A stretch of DNA of 64,000 nucleotides from Acetobacterium wieringae (GTDB taxonomy: Bacteria; Bacillota; Clostridia; Eubacteriales; Eubacteriaceae): NCBI RefSeq assembly GCF_026646375.1, contig NZ_JAIPPU010000011.1, positions 87,904-151,903 of the forward strand, written 5' to 3'. Shown one piece after another: positions 51,552-59,449 of the stretch. The notes beneath the pieces were generated by a model, which was not told the DNA's origin, did no database searches, and saw nothing but the letters and a program-made list of their open reading frames with translations. The translations under genes were made by a program, and so were the position numbers. The first letter of the stretch is position 1, and each line of letters opens with the position of its first letter.

Positions 51552-51718
51552 AACCGCAACACATGGTGTTTTTAAACTATATGATTTATGGGTCATAAGC
51601 CGAACCATAACATGTGATGTTTTTAAATTATGTTATTAGGTGGTAAACAAAATCGCATAATTTAAGCCGAACCGTAACCCAAGGGGTGGGAAGGAGTTGT
51701 TTGCGCAACTCCTTTTTT
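51552..51718 (+). ncRNA. Candidate ~167-nt prophage small RNA
   Basis: It begins after the strong promoter and ends at GGAGTTG-TTTGCG-CAACTCC plus TTTTTT (51693-51718). No ORF longer than about 11 codons and none with a ribosome-binding site. It contains three palindromic units and repeat-like sequences (GCCGAACC at 51598 and 51665). It could instead be only the operator region plus an antisense terminator. Confidence 0.5.
51558..51688. repeat. Three spaced 13-bp palindromes
   Basis: AACACATGGTGTT (51558), AACATGTGATGTT (51609), AACCCAAGGGGTG (51676). The first two are perfect palindromes around a 3-nt centre; the third is near-perfect. Candidate operators for the adjacent XRE protein or RNA hairpins. 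Confidence 0.55.
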
Positions 51719-51928
51719 CTATCTAAAAGATACTGGGCTTCCCCATGTTCCGTGTACATCTCTGTAATAAATAACATCGCCATTTTTATAAACGACCTTT
51801 AAGGCTGATACTTCATCGTACATTTCATCGATGCTGTTAAAATTCGCAATACCATTACACCATTCTTTACTTACGGAAACCCAATCATCTCCATTCCACA
51901 ATTTTTTAGTTTTGTCAAATTCTTTCAT
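51719..51928 (-). CDS. Small prophage protein, unknown
   Basis: 69 residues with AAAGGTG before the ATG. Acidic, Trp/Tyr-rich (LKVVYKNGDVIYYRDVHGTW). No recognised domain. Downstream is the convergent small-RNA terminator. Confidence 0.6.
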   Translation of the reverse strand: MKEFDKTKKLWNGDDWVSVSKEWCNGIANFNSIDEMYDEVSALKVVYKNGDVIYYRDVHGTWGSPVSFR

Positions 51929-52008
51929 TACTTCACCTTTCCGGTTTTATCTGGTGTGTCCGTCACCTTTACTTATTCCCCGGGTATACCGCCGGGGCCG
52001 GTCAATAT

Positions 52009-52386
52009 CTAAAATTCGTTTCCGTAAAGATAATCTAACAGTTTGTAGTTTTTTGTTATATCGATTCTTCCAATTTCTTCGAATTTCCAAGAACCAGTAG
52101 CTCTCACTTCGCCAGGGTTCATGTAGTTTCCAGTCTTTTTTAAATCTTCATAATATTGGTCATCAAGCGTTACATGCGATTTCTTCCCGAATTTTAATCC
52201 CGTTTTTCTATCTGCGAAAATAGATCCGACATAAAATGTTTCTCCGTCGCAGTTTTCAGCAATTACTTTGTTTTTCCGTTTAACTTCGATTACTTTCATT
52301 TCGTGCATCGCATGTCTTTTTACGTTTTCAATCGTTATTGTTCCTTCGTCTCCGTTTTTAAAAAAGATTTTAAATGTCTTTGCCAT
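52009..52386 (-). CDS. Prophage protein, unknown
   Basis: 125 residues with GAAGGAG before the ATG. Mostly beta, basic (MAKTFKIFFKNGDEGTITIE; a DETFYVGSIF-like region). No TM segment. Candidate cargo gene. Confidence 0.65.
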   Translation of the reverse strand: MAKTFKIFFKNGDEGTITIENVKRHAMHEMKVIEVKRKNKVIAENCDGETFYVGSIFADRKTGLKFGKKSHVTLDDQYYEDLKKTGNYMNPGEVRATGSWKFEEIGRIDITKNYKLLDYLYGNEF

Positions 52387-52494
52387 CTTCGTTCTCCTTC
52401 ATTTTTTTATTTGTTTGTTTCTATGGTTTTATTATACGCCTTATAAGGCGTAAAGTCAAGAGCTTATTAAAAGTTTTTTTAAATAATTTATCCG

Positions 52495-52536
52495 TTGACC
52501 TCAACCCCGAACGGGTGTACTATTAAACAAATGTTC
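52495..52536 (+). promoter_or_regulatory. Promoter with LexA-like SOS boxes
   Basis: TTGACC (52495), 17-bp spacer, TACTAT (52518). CGAACGGGTGTACT (52508-52521) lies in the spacer and fits CGAACRNRYGTTCG with mismatches at the end; AAACAAATGTTC (52525-52536) just downstream fits AAC-RNRY-GTTC. Confidence 0.6.
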
Positions 52537-52550
52537 TATTGAGGTGCTAA

Positions 52551-52799
52551 ATGAAATTAACAAAGAAATTCGTCGAAGTGGTTGTAAGATTCGATGGAAA
52601 CGGAATAATCCCACTAGAGATTCACTGGCCAGATGGCCGCGTCTTCGAAATAGACCGAGTCCTAGACGTCAGGCAAGCTGCTTCAGTGGCGGTAGGTGGA
52701 ATTGGGATCAGGTATAAGTGCAAGATAGGCGGGAAGGAAAGGCTGCTGTTCTACGAGGAGCCACGATGGTTTGTGGAAGCAAAAAGCCCAGGTGTTTAG
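52551..52799 (+). CDS. Small conserved protein behind an SOS-type promoter
   Basis: 82 residues with GAGGTG before the ATG. Pattern FDGNGIIPLEIHWPDGRVFE ... DRVLDVRQAAS ... YKCKIGGKERLLFYEEPRW resembles a small Firmicute family often found near Y-family polymerase genes. The promoter has LexA-like boxes, so it may be SOS-induced. No polymerase gene is next to it here. Confidence 0.65.
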   Translation: MKLTKKFVEVVVRFDGNGIIPLEIHWPDGRVFEIDRVLDVRQAASVAVGGIGIRYKCKIGGKERLLFYEEPRWFVEAKSPGV

Positions 52800-52823
52800 C
52801 CTGGGCTGGATATTTTATCGTAT

Positions 52824-53060
52824 TTATTTCAAAGCTTTTTCCTTCAACAAATCACGCCACTTGATCCCATATTCCAAATTAATCTTATCGACAAGTAAAT
52901 TTCGATCTTGATCGGTGATTATCTCGGCACGAAAACAAAACAAGAGAGCTCCAAGCGCCATGTCACGGATCATTTTCAGAGATTCGGTATCTTTGGCAAC
53001 GTCCATTTCGCTATAGGTGTCACTTAGGTATTGGTCAAGAGCGGCGTTAAAATTTTCCAT
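52824..53060 (-). CDS. Small helical prophage protein, unknown
   Basis: 78 residues with GGGGG before the ATG. Entirely helical, acidic N-terminus (ALDQYLSDTYSEMDVAKDTE). Convergent with the SOS-type gene. Confidence 0.6.
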   Translation of the reverse strand: MENFNAALDQYLSDTYSEMDVAKDTESLKMIRDMALGALLFCFRAEIITDQDRNLLVDKINLEYGIKWRDLLKEKALK

Positions 53061-53148
53061 AATTCCCCCTATTATTTTATCCGAAACAAATAATTTAGTT
53101 AAATTATAGCGGCTTCTCGGTTATTTGTAAATTATTCTTTTTTATTTA

Positions 53149-53177
53149 TTGAATTTCAATAAATGTAAGCGTATACT
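53149..53177 (+). promoter_or_regulatory. Promoter of the secreted ChW cargo gene
   Basis: TTGAAT (53149), 17-bp spacer, TATACT (53172). An independent promoter, typical for a gene expressed in the lysogen. Confidence 0.7.
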
Positions 53178-53210
53178 TTGATTATTGAGAAATATAAGGA
53201 GGGTAAATTT

Positions 53211-54227
53211 GTGATGAAAAATATTCAAAAGATGACCATTCTATTATTGTCGCTGCTGTTGATAATTGGGGTGATTCCGGCCAGCGTAATGGCAGATGCA
53301 TATCCCAGCATAAGCTACTGCACTCATGTTCAAAATGTGGGCTGGCAAAATTATGTAGGATCCGGAAAGATGAGCGGCACCGAAGGCATGTCTTATCGGT
53401 TAGAGGGCATCAAGATTAACCTGGACGCTCAAGGCTACGATCTTGGTATCAGTTACCAAACCCACATTCAGAACATCGGTTGGGAAGCAGATACCAACCG
53501 CGGCTGGAAGTCAAATGATGCTATGAGCGGCACCGAAGGATTGGGGTATAGACTCGAAGCGATCCAGATTAAGTTAACCGGAGCCGATGCCGATAAATTT
53601 AATATTTACTACAAAGTTCATGCGCAAAATATTGGCTGGATGGGATGGGCCAAAAATGGAGAGCCAGCCGGAACAGCTGGTTATGGATATCGCTTAGAAG
53701 GAATTAAGATTGTTATTTCACCTGCAAACGAAGATCCTCCAGAGCTTGGATCAGGAACAGCTTTTAAAGATGCTACTATCCCTCAATTCAAAGAGGCATA
53801 TAAAAATGTTGTCTATCAGTTGTTTGTTCAGAACGGGAAAACTTATGGATACTCACAATATGCATGCCCTTACAGCTTATTTGATATAGACAGTAATGGA
53901 ATACCTGAATTGTTTGTTAAGAAAGGGAGTGGCGAAGCAAATTATGAATACCAAATCTACACTTTCGAAAATGGCCAAGCCAAATTTATAGGAACGACAA
54001 ATGGTGGGCATTCCACATTGTTTGGAAAAACAAACGCCGCAAGCGGCGAATTGCTTTTGCGTACGGCGCATATGAGTTACCAACGCATTTATGAAGTGAG
54101 TTATGCAAATGGAGCCATAGCAACAAATATGGTAGTTGATGAATATGTCCCGGCTGGGGTTGATTACTTTAAAACCGATTACCCAGTACCATGGGCGTAT
54201 GCTCGGGATACTTCATTATTAAATTGA
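53211..54227 (+). CDS. Secreted ChW-repeat protein (prophage cargo)
   Basis: 338 residues from GTG at 53211 with AAGGAGG 8 nt upstream (ATG at 53214 is the alternative). Signal peptide (TILLLSLLLIIGVIPASVMA, cut before DAYPS). Three ChW units follow (HVQNVGWQNYVGSGKMSGTE; HIQNIGWEADTNRGW; HAQNIGWMGWAKNGEPAGT). The C-terminal ~160 residues form a separate domain (YSLFDIDSNGIPELFVKKGS; LRTAHMSYQRIYEVSY) seen in other clostridial secreted proteins. It may coat the wall sites used by the phage lysins (inference). Confidence 0.85.
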   Translation: MMKNIQKMTILLLSLLLIIGVIPASVMADAYPSISYCTHVQNVGWQNYVGSGKMSGTEGMSYRLEGIKINLDAQGYDLGISYQTHIQNIGWEADTNRGWKSNDAMSGTEGLGYRLEAIQIKLTGADADKFNIYYKVHAQNIGWMGWAKNGEPAGTAGYGYRLEGIKIVISPANEDPPELGSGTAFKDATIPQFKEAYKNVVYQLFVQNGKTYGYSQYACPYSLFDIDSNGIPELFVKKGSGEANYEYQIYTFENGQAKFIGTTNGGHSTLFGKTNAASGELLLRTAHMSYQRIYEVSYANGAIATNMVVDEYVPAGVDYFKTDYPVPWAYARDTSLLN

Positions 54228-54433
54228 TTTTATGAAAATGCGATAGACTGGCGATAAAAACGCTTGAACTGATGAAATTACGGTTTTTTATAGTGCGATT
54301 TTGCGAGAAAACATGATTTTATCAAATATCGCTCGTATTTCCGATTTAAGCAGCTTAAGCCCTCGCAGGTAATAAGTGACCTGCGAAAACCAGATCACAA
54401 GCCATATTTATAGAACATTCGATGACTTTATGG

Positions 54434-54439
54434 TATAAT
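54434..54439 (+). promoter_or_regulatory. Extended -10 promoter for a short right-end RNA
   Basis: TGGTATAAT at 54431-54439 with no good -35. Confidence 0.45.
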
Positions 54440-54445
54440 GCAATT

Positions 54446-54533
54446 AATCGTTCCAACCGGGCCTCTGATTCATGCATAAATGAGGTTGGCCATAAAAATA
54501 ATGTCGCATCATCACAATGCGACATTATTTTAT
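54446..54533 (+). ncRNA. Candidate ~88-nt small RNA at the prophage right end
   Basis: After the extended -10, a bulged stem (CCAAC...CTC with GAG...GTTGG, about 54452-54488) is followed by a terminator (15-bp perfect stem AATAATGTCGCAT-type, 54495-54509 with 54517-54531, then T-rich). No ORF is supported. The stem also works as terminator on the minus strand for the truncated tetR. The rest of 54228-54576 contains a TCGCAGGT/ACCTGCGA hairpin (54362-54385). Confidence 0.45.
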
Positions 54534-54576
54534 TAAAAGAAAAAACGCTCATAGATAAATCTATAGCCCTATTTAT

Positions 54577-54975
54577 TTACATGTATAGATGTTTATAATT
54601 TATTTGTATATTGGATAACCCATCGCCGTTTTCCCCCAATAAAACCGGGAGGTAGGTTTTGTTTTTTTCAAAGAATTCTAAAATTGATTTTAAAATGGCT
54701 TTTTTACGATGATCATGAAAGAGATTGCCGTGAAAGAGATTCTTGATAACAATGCTTTTAAAATCGTCTACCGTAATGGTCTGTTCTTCAATTTCTGCCA
54801 GAATTTCATAAGCATCTTTAAAATAAACATAAAAAGTCGAGCGATTGTAGCCGGCCACATCACAGATTTCCTTGACGGTGATCTTCTCAATATTTTTTTT
54901 GCAATATAATAGCCAAAACGCATCAATCAGGTTTTGGCGGGTAACTTTGGCGGTGTTTGATAAACTAGTTGTCAT
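54577..54975 (-). pseudogene. TetR-type regulator, N-terminal fragment
   Basis: 132 codons: the first 118 are native, with the helix-turn-helix ITVKEICDVAGYNRSTFYVY, up to the core GGCGAT at 54622-54627. The last 14 (GLSNIQINYKHLYM) are encoded by prophage DNA. The C-terminal dimerisation half lies at 26390-26641. The start has TGAGG upstream and is divergent from an ABC exporter, which the intact protein probably controlled. Confidence 0.9.
54622..54627. other. Right attachment site core (attR)
   Basis: ATCGCC, identical to 26636-26641. The flanks differ as expected for recombined serine-integrase sites. Confidence 0.8.
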
Positions 54976-55047
54976 CTCGGTTTTACCTCATTTAGCAGGA
55001 TTGTTCATTTTGATTATAAACGAAGCCGATAGGATAAACAAGAAAAT

Positions 55048-55101
55048 CCAACAGCTTGAAAAAGTCTGTTGGTTGAATTTAATACGGATTAGGGCTAAAA
55101 T
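55048..55101 (+). promoter_or_regulatory. Promoter and inverted repeat of the ABC exporter operon
   Basis: CCAACAG (55048) and CTGTTGG (55066) flank an 11-nt centre and end next to TTGAAT (55073), 17-bp spacer, TAAAAT (55096). The repeat is a candidate TetR operator. Confidence 0.6.
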
Positions 55102-55136
55102 GGGGATAACCAAAAATAAAGAAGAGGGAACGGAAA

Positions 55137-55868
55137 ATGAAAATAGAAGTCTGTGAAGTCAATAAATCATTTAAACAACAACAGGTTCTCAATCAGATCA
55201 GTTTGACAATTGAGGGAGGCCGGATCTTTTGTTTGCTGGGGGCATCTGGTTCAGGAAAAACAACTTTGCTGCGAATTATGATGGGCGCGATACCCGCTGA
55301 TGGTGGAAGCGTCACAGTCGGTGGGATCGCCGTGCCAAACCGCCAACTGCTAGCCGAGATGGGCTATATGCCACAAAATGAAGCGCTATACGAAGAGTTA
55401 TCGGCCTGGGAAAATTTGAAGTTTTTTGCCGGGCTGCAGCGACAAAGTCGTAAAACATTTGCAGCGGATGCCGAAGCGCTACTCCAGATTGTCGATATGG
55501 CTGCGTGTAAAAATAAGCTGATCCGTGATTGTTCCGGGGGGATGAAAAAACGAATATCGCTGGCGGTTGCATTGATTCATAAACCGAAGTTGCTGGTGCT
55601 CGATGAGCCAACGGTGGGGGTTGACCCGGTGCTGCGCCGCAAAATATGGCTTTATCTCAGACAGCTGCGGAATGAAGGAACCACTATTGTGGTGACCACT
55701 CATGTCATGGATGAGGTTACCCAATGTGATGACGCTGCCTTGCTTCGCAATGGTCATATCATTGCCCGGGATACGGTTAAAAATTTAATCGCCCAGACCC
55801 CTGATGGTAACATTGAAGAATTGTTTTTCATCGACAATCAATCAGAAGCGGAGGCACCATTATGTTAA
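55137..55868 (+). CDS. ABC transporter ATP-binding protein (drug-exporter type)
   Basis: 243 residues. Walker A GASGSGKTT, signature CSGGMKKRISLA, Walker B LLVLDEPTVGVD, and the switch His in TTHVMDE. Typical of CcmA/DrrA-like exporters paired with an ABC-2 permease. Overlaps the permease gene by 7 bp. Divergent from the interrupted tetR. Confidence 0.92.
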   Translation: MKIEVCEVNKSFKQQQVLNQISLTIEGGRIFCLLGASGSGKTTLLRIMMGAIPADGGSVTVGGIAVPNRQLLAEMGYMPQNEALYEELSAWENLKFFAGLQRQSRKTFAADAEALLQIVDMAACKNKLIRDCSGGMKKRISLAVALIHKPKLLVLDEPTVGVDPVLRRKIWLYLRQLRNEGTTIVVTTHVMDEVTQCDDAALLRNGHIIARDTVKNLIAQTPDGNIEELFFIDNQSEAEAPLC

Positions 55869-56872
55869 GTATTGTTAAACGGATTTTGGGTCAAATGAAA
55901 AATGATAAGCGATCATTGGGATTGCTTTTATTTGCGCCGCTGCTGGTTTTAACGCTGTTATTTTTTATTCTCAGCGATTCCAGCTATGTGCCGAAACTGG
56001 CCGTCAATGATATGAGCGAAAAATTTGTCGCAGAGCTTGAGAACCATGCCACGGTTAGTGAAGAAACAGAAAAACCCGAGGCCGCAGATTATTTGGAGGC
56101 TAATGGAATCGATGCACTGATCTGGAACGACAGCGAAGGGACACACATTGAATTGCTGGAGAAAAATTCCAAATCCGCCGCCGCTCTGGAAGCCATTCAG
56201 GATACCAATAAAGCTTTGCAGCCAACCAAAAATGAGTTGATTATTGATTATGTCTATGAATCATCGGGGGATAATCAGCTCGATTCGCTCTCCTTTGTTT
56301 TTCTGGGCGTGATCTCATTTTTCTTTGTCTTTATTCTTTCGGGGATGTCATTTGTCCGCGAGCGGTTTGGGCAGACATTAGAACGGATGCTGATGACTCC
56401 GATCAGACGGATTGATGTCATCGGGGGTTATACCCTGGGGTATGGTTTGCTGGCCGCAGTTCAAAGTGTGGTGATTATCTTGTACGCTGTTTATGTGTTG
56501 CAGCTTCAGGTGGAAGGATCGGTAGCCTTGTGTACCTTAGTCATGATCCTGATGGCATTTTCGGCGGTTTCGGTGGGCGCGCTGGTATCGATCTTTGCCA
56601 ACAATGAATTACAGTTGGTTCAGTTTATTCCGGTGATCATCATTCCACAGATCTTTTTTTCCGGACTGATCCCGATTGACACCATTCCCTTTGGGCTGGG
56701 AAACCTGTGTTACCTCACGCCAATTTATTATGGCTGTACCGCCCTGGAAATGATTATGATTCAAGGCAAGGGGGTTGTCGAGATATGGCCATGGTTAGCG
56801 GGATCGGTCGCCTTTATTGGCGTGCTGTTTTTAGCAAATGTGACGGCGTTAAAGAAATACCGAAGACTTTAG
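55862..56872 (+). CDS. ABC-2 type permease
   Basis: 336 residues. One N-terminal TM segment (LGLLLFAPLLVLTLLFFIL), a ~120-residue extracytoplasmic domain, then five TM segments ending in WPWLAGSVAFIGVLFLANVT, with the LERMLMTPIRRIDVIGGY coupling region. DrrB/YhgE-like. Works with the ATPase, probably for drug or lipid export. Confidence 0.9.
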   Translation: MLSIVKRILGQMKNDKRSLGLLLFAPLLVLTLLFFILSDSSYVPKLAVNDMSEKFVAELENHATVSEETEKPEAADYLEANGIDALIWNDSEGTHIELLEKNSKSAAALEAIQDTNKALQPTKNELIIDYVYESSGDNQLDSLSFVFLGVISFFFVFILSGMSFVRERFGQTLERMLMTPIRRIDVIGGYTLGYGLLAAVQSVVIILYAVYVLQLQVEGSVALCTLVMILMAFSAVSVGALVSIFANNELQLVQFIPVIIIPQIFFSGLIPIDTIPFGLGNLCYLTPIYYGCTALEMIMIQGKGVVEIWPWLAGSVAFIGVLFLANVTALKKYRRL

Positions 56873-56882
56873 ACTTGTGATG

Positions 56883-56914
56883 GCGAATCAAACCCGAGTT
56901 TGATTCGCTTTTTT
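56883..56914 (+). terminator. Intrinsic terminator of the ABC exporter operon
   Basis: GCGAATCAAAC-CCGA-GTTTGATTCGC followed by six T. Confidence 0.9.
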
Positions 56915-57029
56915 GATTGGAGAGTTAGATTTAGTTCACAACCATCCTGATTTTATGATATCATTCAGTTATAATCTTTTAAAATAGCATTTCACTACAG
57001 TCAAAAATAAAATCAGAAAGAAGAATAAT

Positions 57030-57287
57030 ATGTTAAATCAGGAATACATTGAAGCACAAACGATTATGAATCAGGCCAAAAAAGATCTGGAGACCATTTT
57101 TGACCAGGTTAAACCGCAAACACCGGAAGATCAGGAAGCCCATAACAGCTTATTGAGACTGATTGATCAATTAAAAAGTATGGATGCTTTTTACAATCAT
57201 TTAAAAACAGCTAAAATCGAAGCCTTGTCTCCAAATGAAAAGCTGTTTGTCAATCTTATCAAGAAAAATAAAGAAAACTTAAAATAA
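57030..57287 (+). CDS. Small hypothetical helical protein
   Basis: 85 residues with AGAAAGAAG before the ATG. Entirely helical and charged, no TM segment, no recognised family. 19 bp before the flavodoxin-like gene, so the two may form an operon. Confidence 0.6.
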   Translation: MLNQEYIEAQTIMNQAKKDLETIFDQVKPQTPEDQEAHNSLLRLIDQLKSMDAFYNHLKTAKIEALSPNEKLFVNLIKKNKENLK

Positions 57288-57306
57288 ACTTGGGAGTGAG
57301 ATCAGC

Positions 57307-58068
57307 ATGAAAGTTATTGCAATTATGGGAAGCCCCCACAAAGGGAGAGGTTTTGAAATCGTTCAGAAGATTGAGGCTGAACTCTCACGTTTGGATGAGG
57401 TTGAATTTTCATACATTTTTTTGAAGGATGTAAATTTAAAACTCTGTCAGGGTTGTTTTATCTGCATTGGTAAAGGGGAGATGCTATGTCCCCTTAAAGA
57501 CGATAAAAATAACATTGAAGCTGATATATTAAGTGCCGACGGTGTCATTCTCAGTACTCCAGGCTATGCGATGAATGTCAGTGCGTTGATGAAAAACTTT
57601 ATTGATCGCTTTGCCTACAGCTTGCATCGACCGAAATTTTTTAATCAATCACTGATGCTGGTAGCAAATGGTGGCTCCGGCTTGTCCAGGGTTAATTCAT
57701 CCTTGGGAATGACCTTGGGAGGCAGCGATAAGGTTTGCGAATTAAAAATAACAGCAACCCCTTGGGAAGCCACCGCGGACTACGAGCAACGGGTTCAGAA
57801 AGACATCGAAAAAGCCGCTGATCGTCTCTATCGATCCATGAAAAACAAAAAGCTTGCTTCACCATCGCTGAGTAACCTGATCTGGTTCCGAATTTTCAAA
57901 AAAATGGCCAGTCTTTCTGAGCAGAACCTGCCGGCGGATTACGAATATTATCGAACTAGAACCGATTATTTTTATCCAATCCGAGTGAATCCCATTAAAA
58001 ACGGAGTGGCGGGGATCATCGCAAATATCGGGGTGGCCGCCATGAAAAAGCAGGTCGAATTTAAATAG
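57307..58068 (+). CDS. NADPH-dependent FMN reductase / flavodoxin-like oxidoreductase
   Basis: 253 residues. FMN phosphate loop IMGSPHKGRGFE at the N-terminus, CQGCFICIGKGEMLCPLKDD (two-Cys segment plus substrate loop) and STPGYAMNVSALMKNFIDR typical of the flavodoxin-like reductase family. The C-terminal ~80 residues are an extension of unknown function. Substrate unknown. Confidence 0.85.
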   Translation: MKVIAIMGSPHKGRGFEIVQKIEAELSRLDEVEFSYIFLKDVNLKLCQGCFICIGKGEMLCPLKDDKNNIEADILSADGVILSTPGYAMNVSALMKNFIDRFAYSLHRPKFFNQSLMLVANGGSGLSRVNSSLGMTLGGSDKVCELKITATPWEATADYEQRVQKDIEKAADRLYRSMKNKKLASPSLSNLIWFRIFKKMASLSEQNLPADYEYYRTRTDYFYPIRVNPIKNGVAGIIANIGVAAMKKQVEFK

Positions 58069-58141
58069 GCGTTTAGATAGCCTGTTTTACGATGAATGTT
58101 GTATTGCCAAACGATTTGCAAATAATGATTTTAAAGCGGAC

Positions 58142-58807
58142 TTATTCCAAACCATGCTCATTTAAAATTCTTTTAATTTTTTCAAAAGGAAAGTGAGTCG
58201 CTTCCCGTCTGGATTCAACCGGGCATGTCCGGATATCTATGTGAGGGCTGGCATTGTCGCCCTGGGCTGGTCCACCATCAATGTACAAATCAACATCTGC
58301 ACCAAAATAAGCAATCGATTCTTCGATGGTTTTGGCTGCAAACCGCCCTTTTGTATTGGAAGAGCTGATCGCGAGAATAGTCCCACAGCATTCGTAAAGA
58401 TCGCGAATGGGACTATCCTGAAAATAGACCACAATAGCTTCGGAAGACCCAGTAGCAGCATCCAGTGGTGTCTTTGCTTTTTTCTGAACATACATACTCA
58501 CCGGTGAAGGCGAAAAAATATCGATAATCTGTTGTTGACGTTCATCAATCGTCGCATATTCCGGTATTTTGGATTTATCCATGACGATCGTAATCGGTTT
58601 ATCAGCGGGACTATGACGAATTGCTCTTAATCGTCGCAGCGCTGAGGCATTGAAGGCATCACAGACCACCACATAAATAGTCAGGGTTGGCATCACAACA
58701 ATCTTACCATCGCGGATCACTTGGGCGGCTTTTTGATAGGCTTCGGGACCGGCTTGCATAATCTGTACGTCGGGATAAGTGACGATAAGCGATTTGTTTT
58801 TCTCCAT
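58142..58807 (-). CDS. YrdC/Sua5-like protein with degenerate motifs
   Basis: 221 residues with AGGAGGAA-type site upstream. The fold is YrdC-like: PTLTIYVVVCDAFNASALRR in place of the canonical PTDTVYGLG, RHSPADKPITIVMD in place of the K-R-P-PL motif, and SSSNTKGRFAAKTIEE near the Ser/Asn site. YrdC/Sua5 makes threonylcarbamoyl-adenylate for the tRNA t6A modification. The changed motifs suggest a paralogue with another role. Confidence 0.75.
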   Translation of the reverse strand: MEKNKSLIVTYPDVQIMQAGPEAYQKAAQVIRDGKIVVMPTLTIYVVVCDAFNASALRRLRAIRHSPADKPITIVMDKSKIPEYATIDERQQQIIDIFSPSPVSMYVQKKAKTPLDAATGSSEAIVVYFQDSPIRDLYECCGTILAISSSNTKGRFAAKTIEESIAYFGADVDLYIDGGPAQGDNASPHIDIRTCPVESRREATHFPFEKIKRILNEHGLE

Positions 58808-58944
58808 CGGGACAGTTCCTCCTAAAAAAATTCATGTTATTATTTCCGGTTGATTTAATTATATAATGGATAGAAATGGTGTACAATACATTTATCATAT
58901 CGAAGGGATACCTCGAATTAAGGGATGAAAGGTTGTGATGTTCA

Positions 58945-59355
58945 ATGATGTCACTGATGTTGGTAATTATTAGAGTTGCGGGAATTGTACTTATTATTTT
59001 TTCAATCATTAGGTTGATAAAATTGAAAATAATTGAAAAGCGTGGCATTCAAACTGAAGCAGTGGTAGTAGGAATGAAAGAAAATAAGGTACGTACCGGA
59101 CGGCAGGTTTATGATGAGTATACTCCAATTTTAGAATACATGATTGCTGAAAAAGTGTATCGAACGGCCGCATTGGCTTCTCAGGGCGATAAACGCTATG
59201 ATTTGGGAGACATTGTCAAAATCCGGTGCAAATCGGATAGGCCTGAAGAAATTTTGATTCTAGGCGATCGTCGTTATTATTTTAATCCGGCTTTATTTGG
59301 TATCGCAGGGATTATGATCGAAATTCTGGTTTTGTTGTTACAGCGATTTCTTTAA
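58945..59355 (+). CDS. DUF3592-like membrane protein
   Basis: 136 residues. TM at the N-terminus (IIRVAGIVLIIFSIIRLI) and C-terminus (ALFGIAGIMIEILVLLL), with a beta middle (TEAVVVGMKENKVRTGRQVY; GDIVKIRCKSDRPEEILI) typical of DUF3592. Start choice weak (AAAGG 9 nt upstream). Function unknown. Confidence 0.7.
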   Translation: MMSLMLVIIRVAGIVLIIFSIIRLIKLKIIEKRGIQTEAVVVGMKENKVRTGRQVYDEYTPILEYMIAEKVYRTAALASQGDKRYDLGDIVKIRCKSDRPEEILILGDRRYYFNPALFGIAGIMIEILVLLLQRFL

Positions 59356-59449
59356 AAACTAAATATCATTTAAAAAACTGAAGATCGGACGATTTCGATA
59401 TGAACAGGTCGCCAGCATATTAGATGATGACCTGTTCATATTACAGGGA

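Larger units (their letters stand above)
26636..54627. mobile_element. Head-deleted contractile-tail prophage (putative tailocin) inserted in a tetR gene
   Basis: 27,986 bp from core to core. The left arm (minus strand) holds the serine integrase, ImmA-like protease, accessory genes and CI-type repressor. The right arm (plus strand) holds Cro, antirepressor, SSB, replisome organizer, HNH, small terminase, tail, baseplate, fibre and lysis genes, then a right-end cargo region. Large terminase, portal, protease, capsid and head-completion genes are missing. The split tetR fixes both ends to the base. Confidence 0.9.

Noticed and set aside
51562..51650. Two very short related reading frames (MVFLNYMIYGS and MFLNYVIRW) in the candidate small RNA
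   Set aside because: No ribosome-binding sites, and the likeness follows from the underlying repeat.
51558..51688. Type III toxin-antitoxin RNA repeat array
   Set aside because: Repeats are few, unevenly spaced and no ToxN-like toxin gene follows the terminator.
54355..54552. 65-codon minus-strand ORF at the prophage right end
   Set aside because: It overlaps two strong hairpins and the candidate small RNA and has no ribosome-binding site.
26636..54627. Complete, functional prophage
   Set aside because: Large terminase, portal and capsid genes are absent between the small terminase and sheath, and none appears elsewhere in the element.
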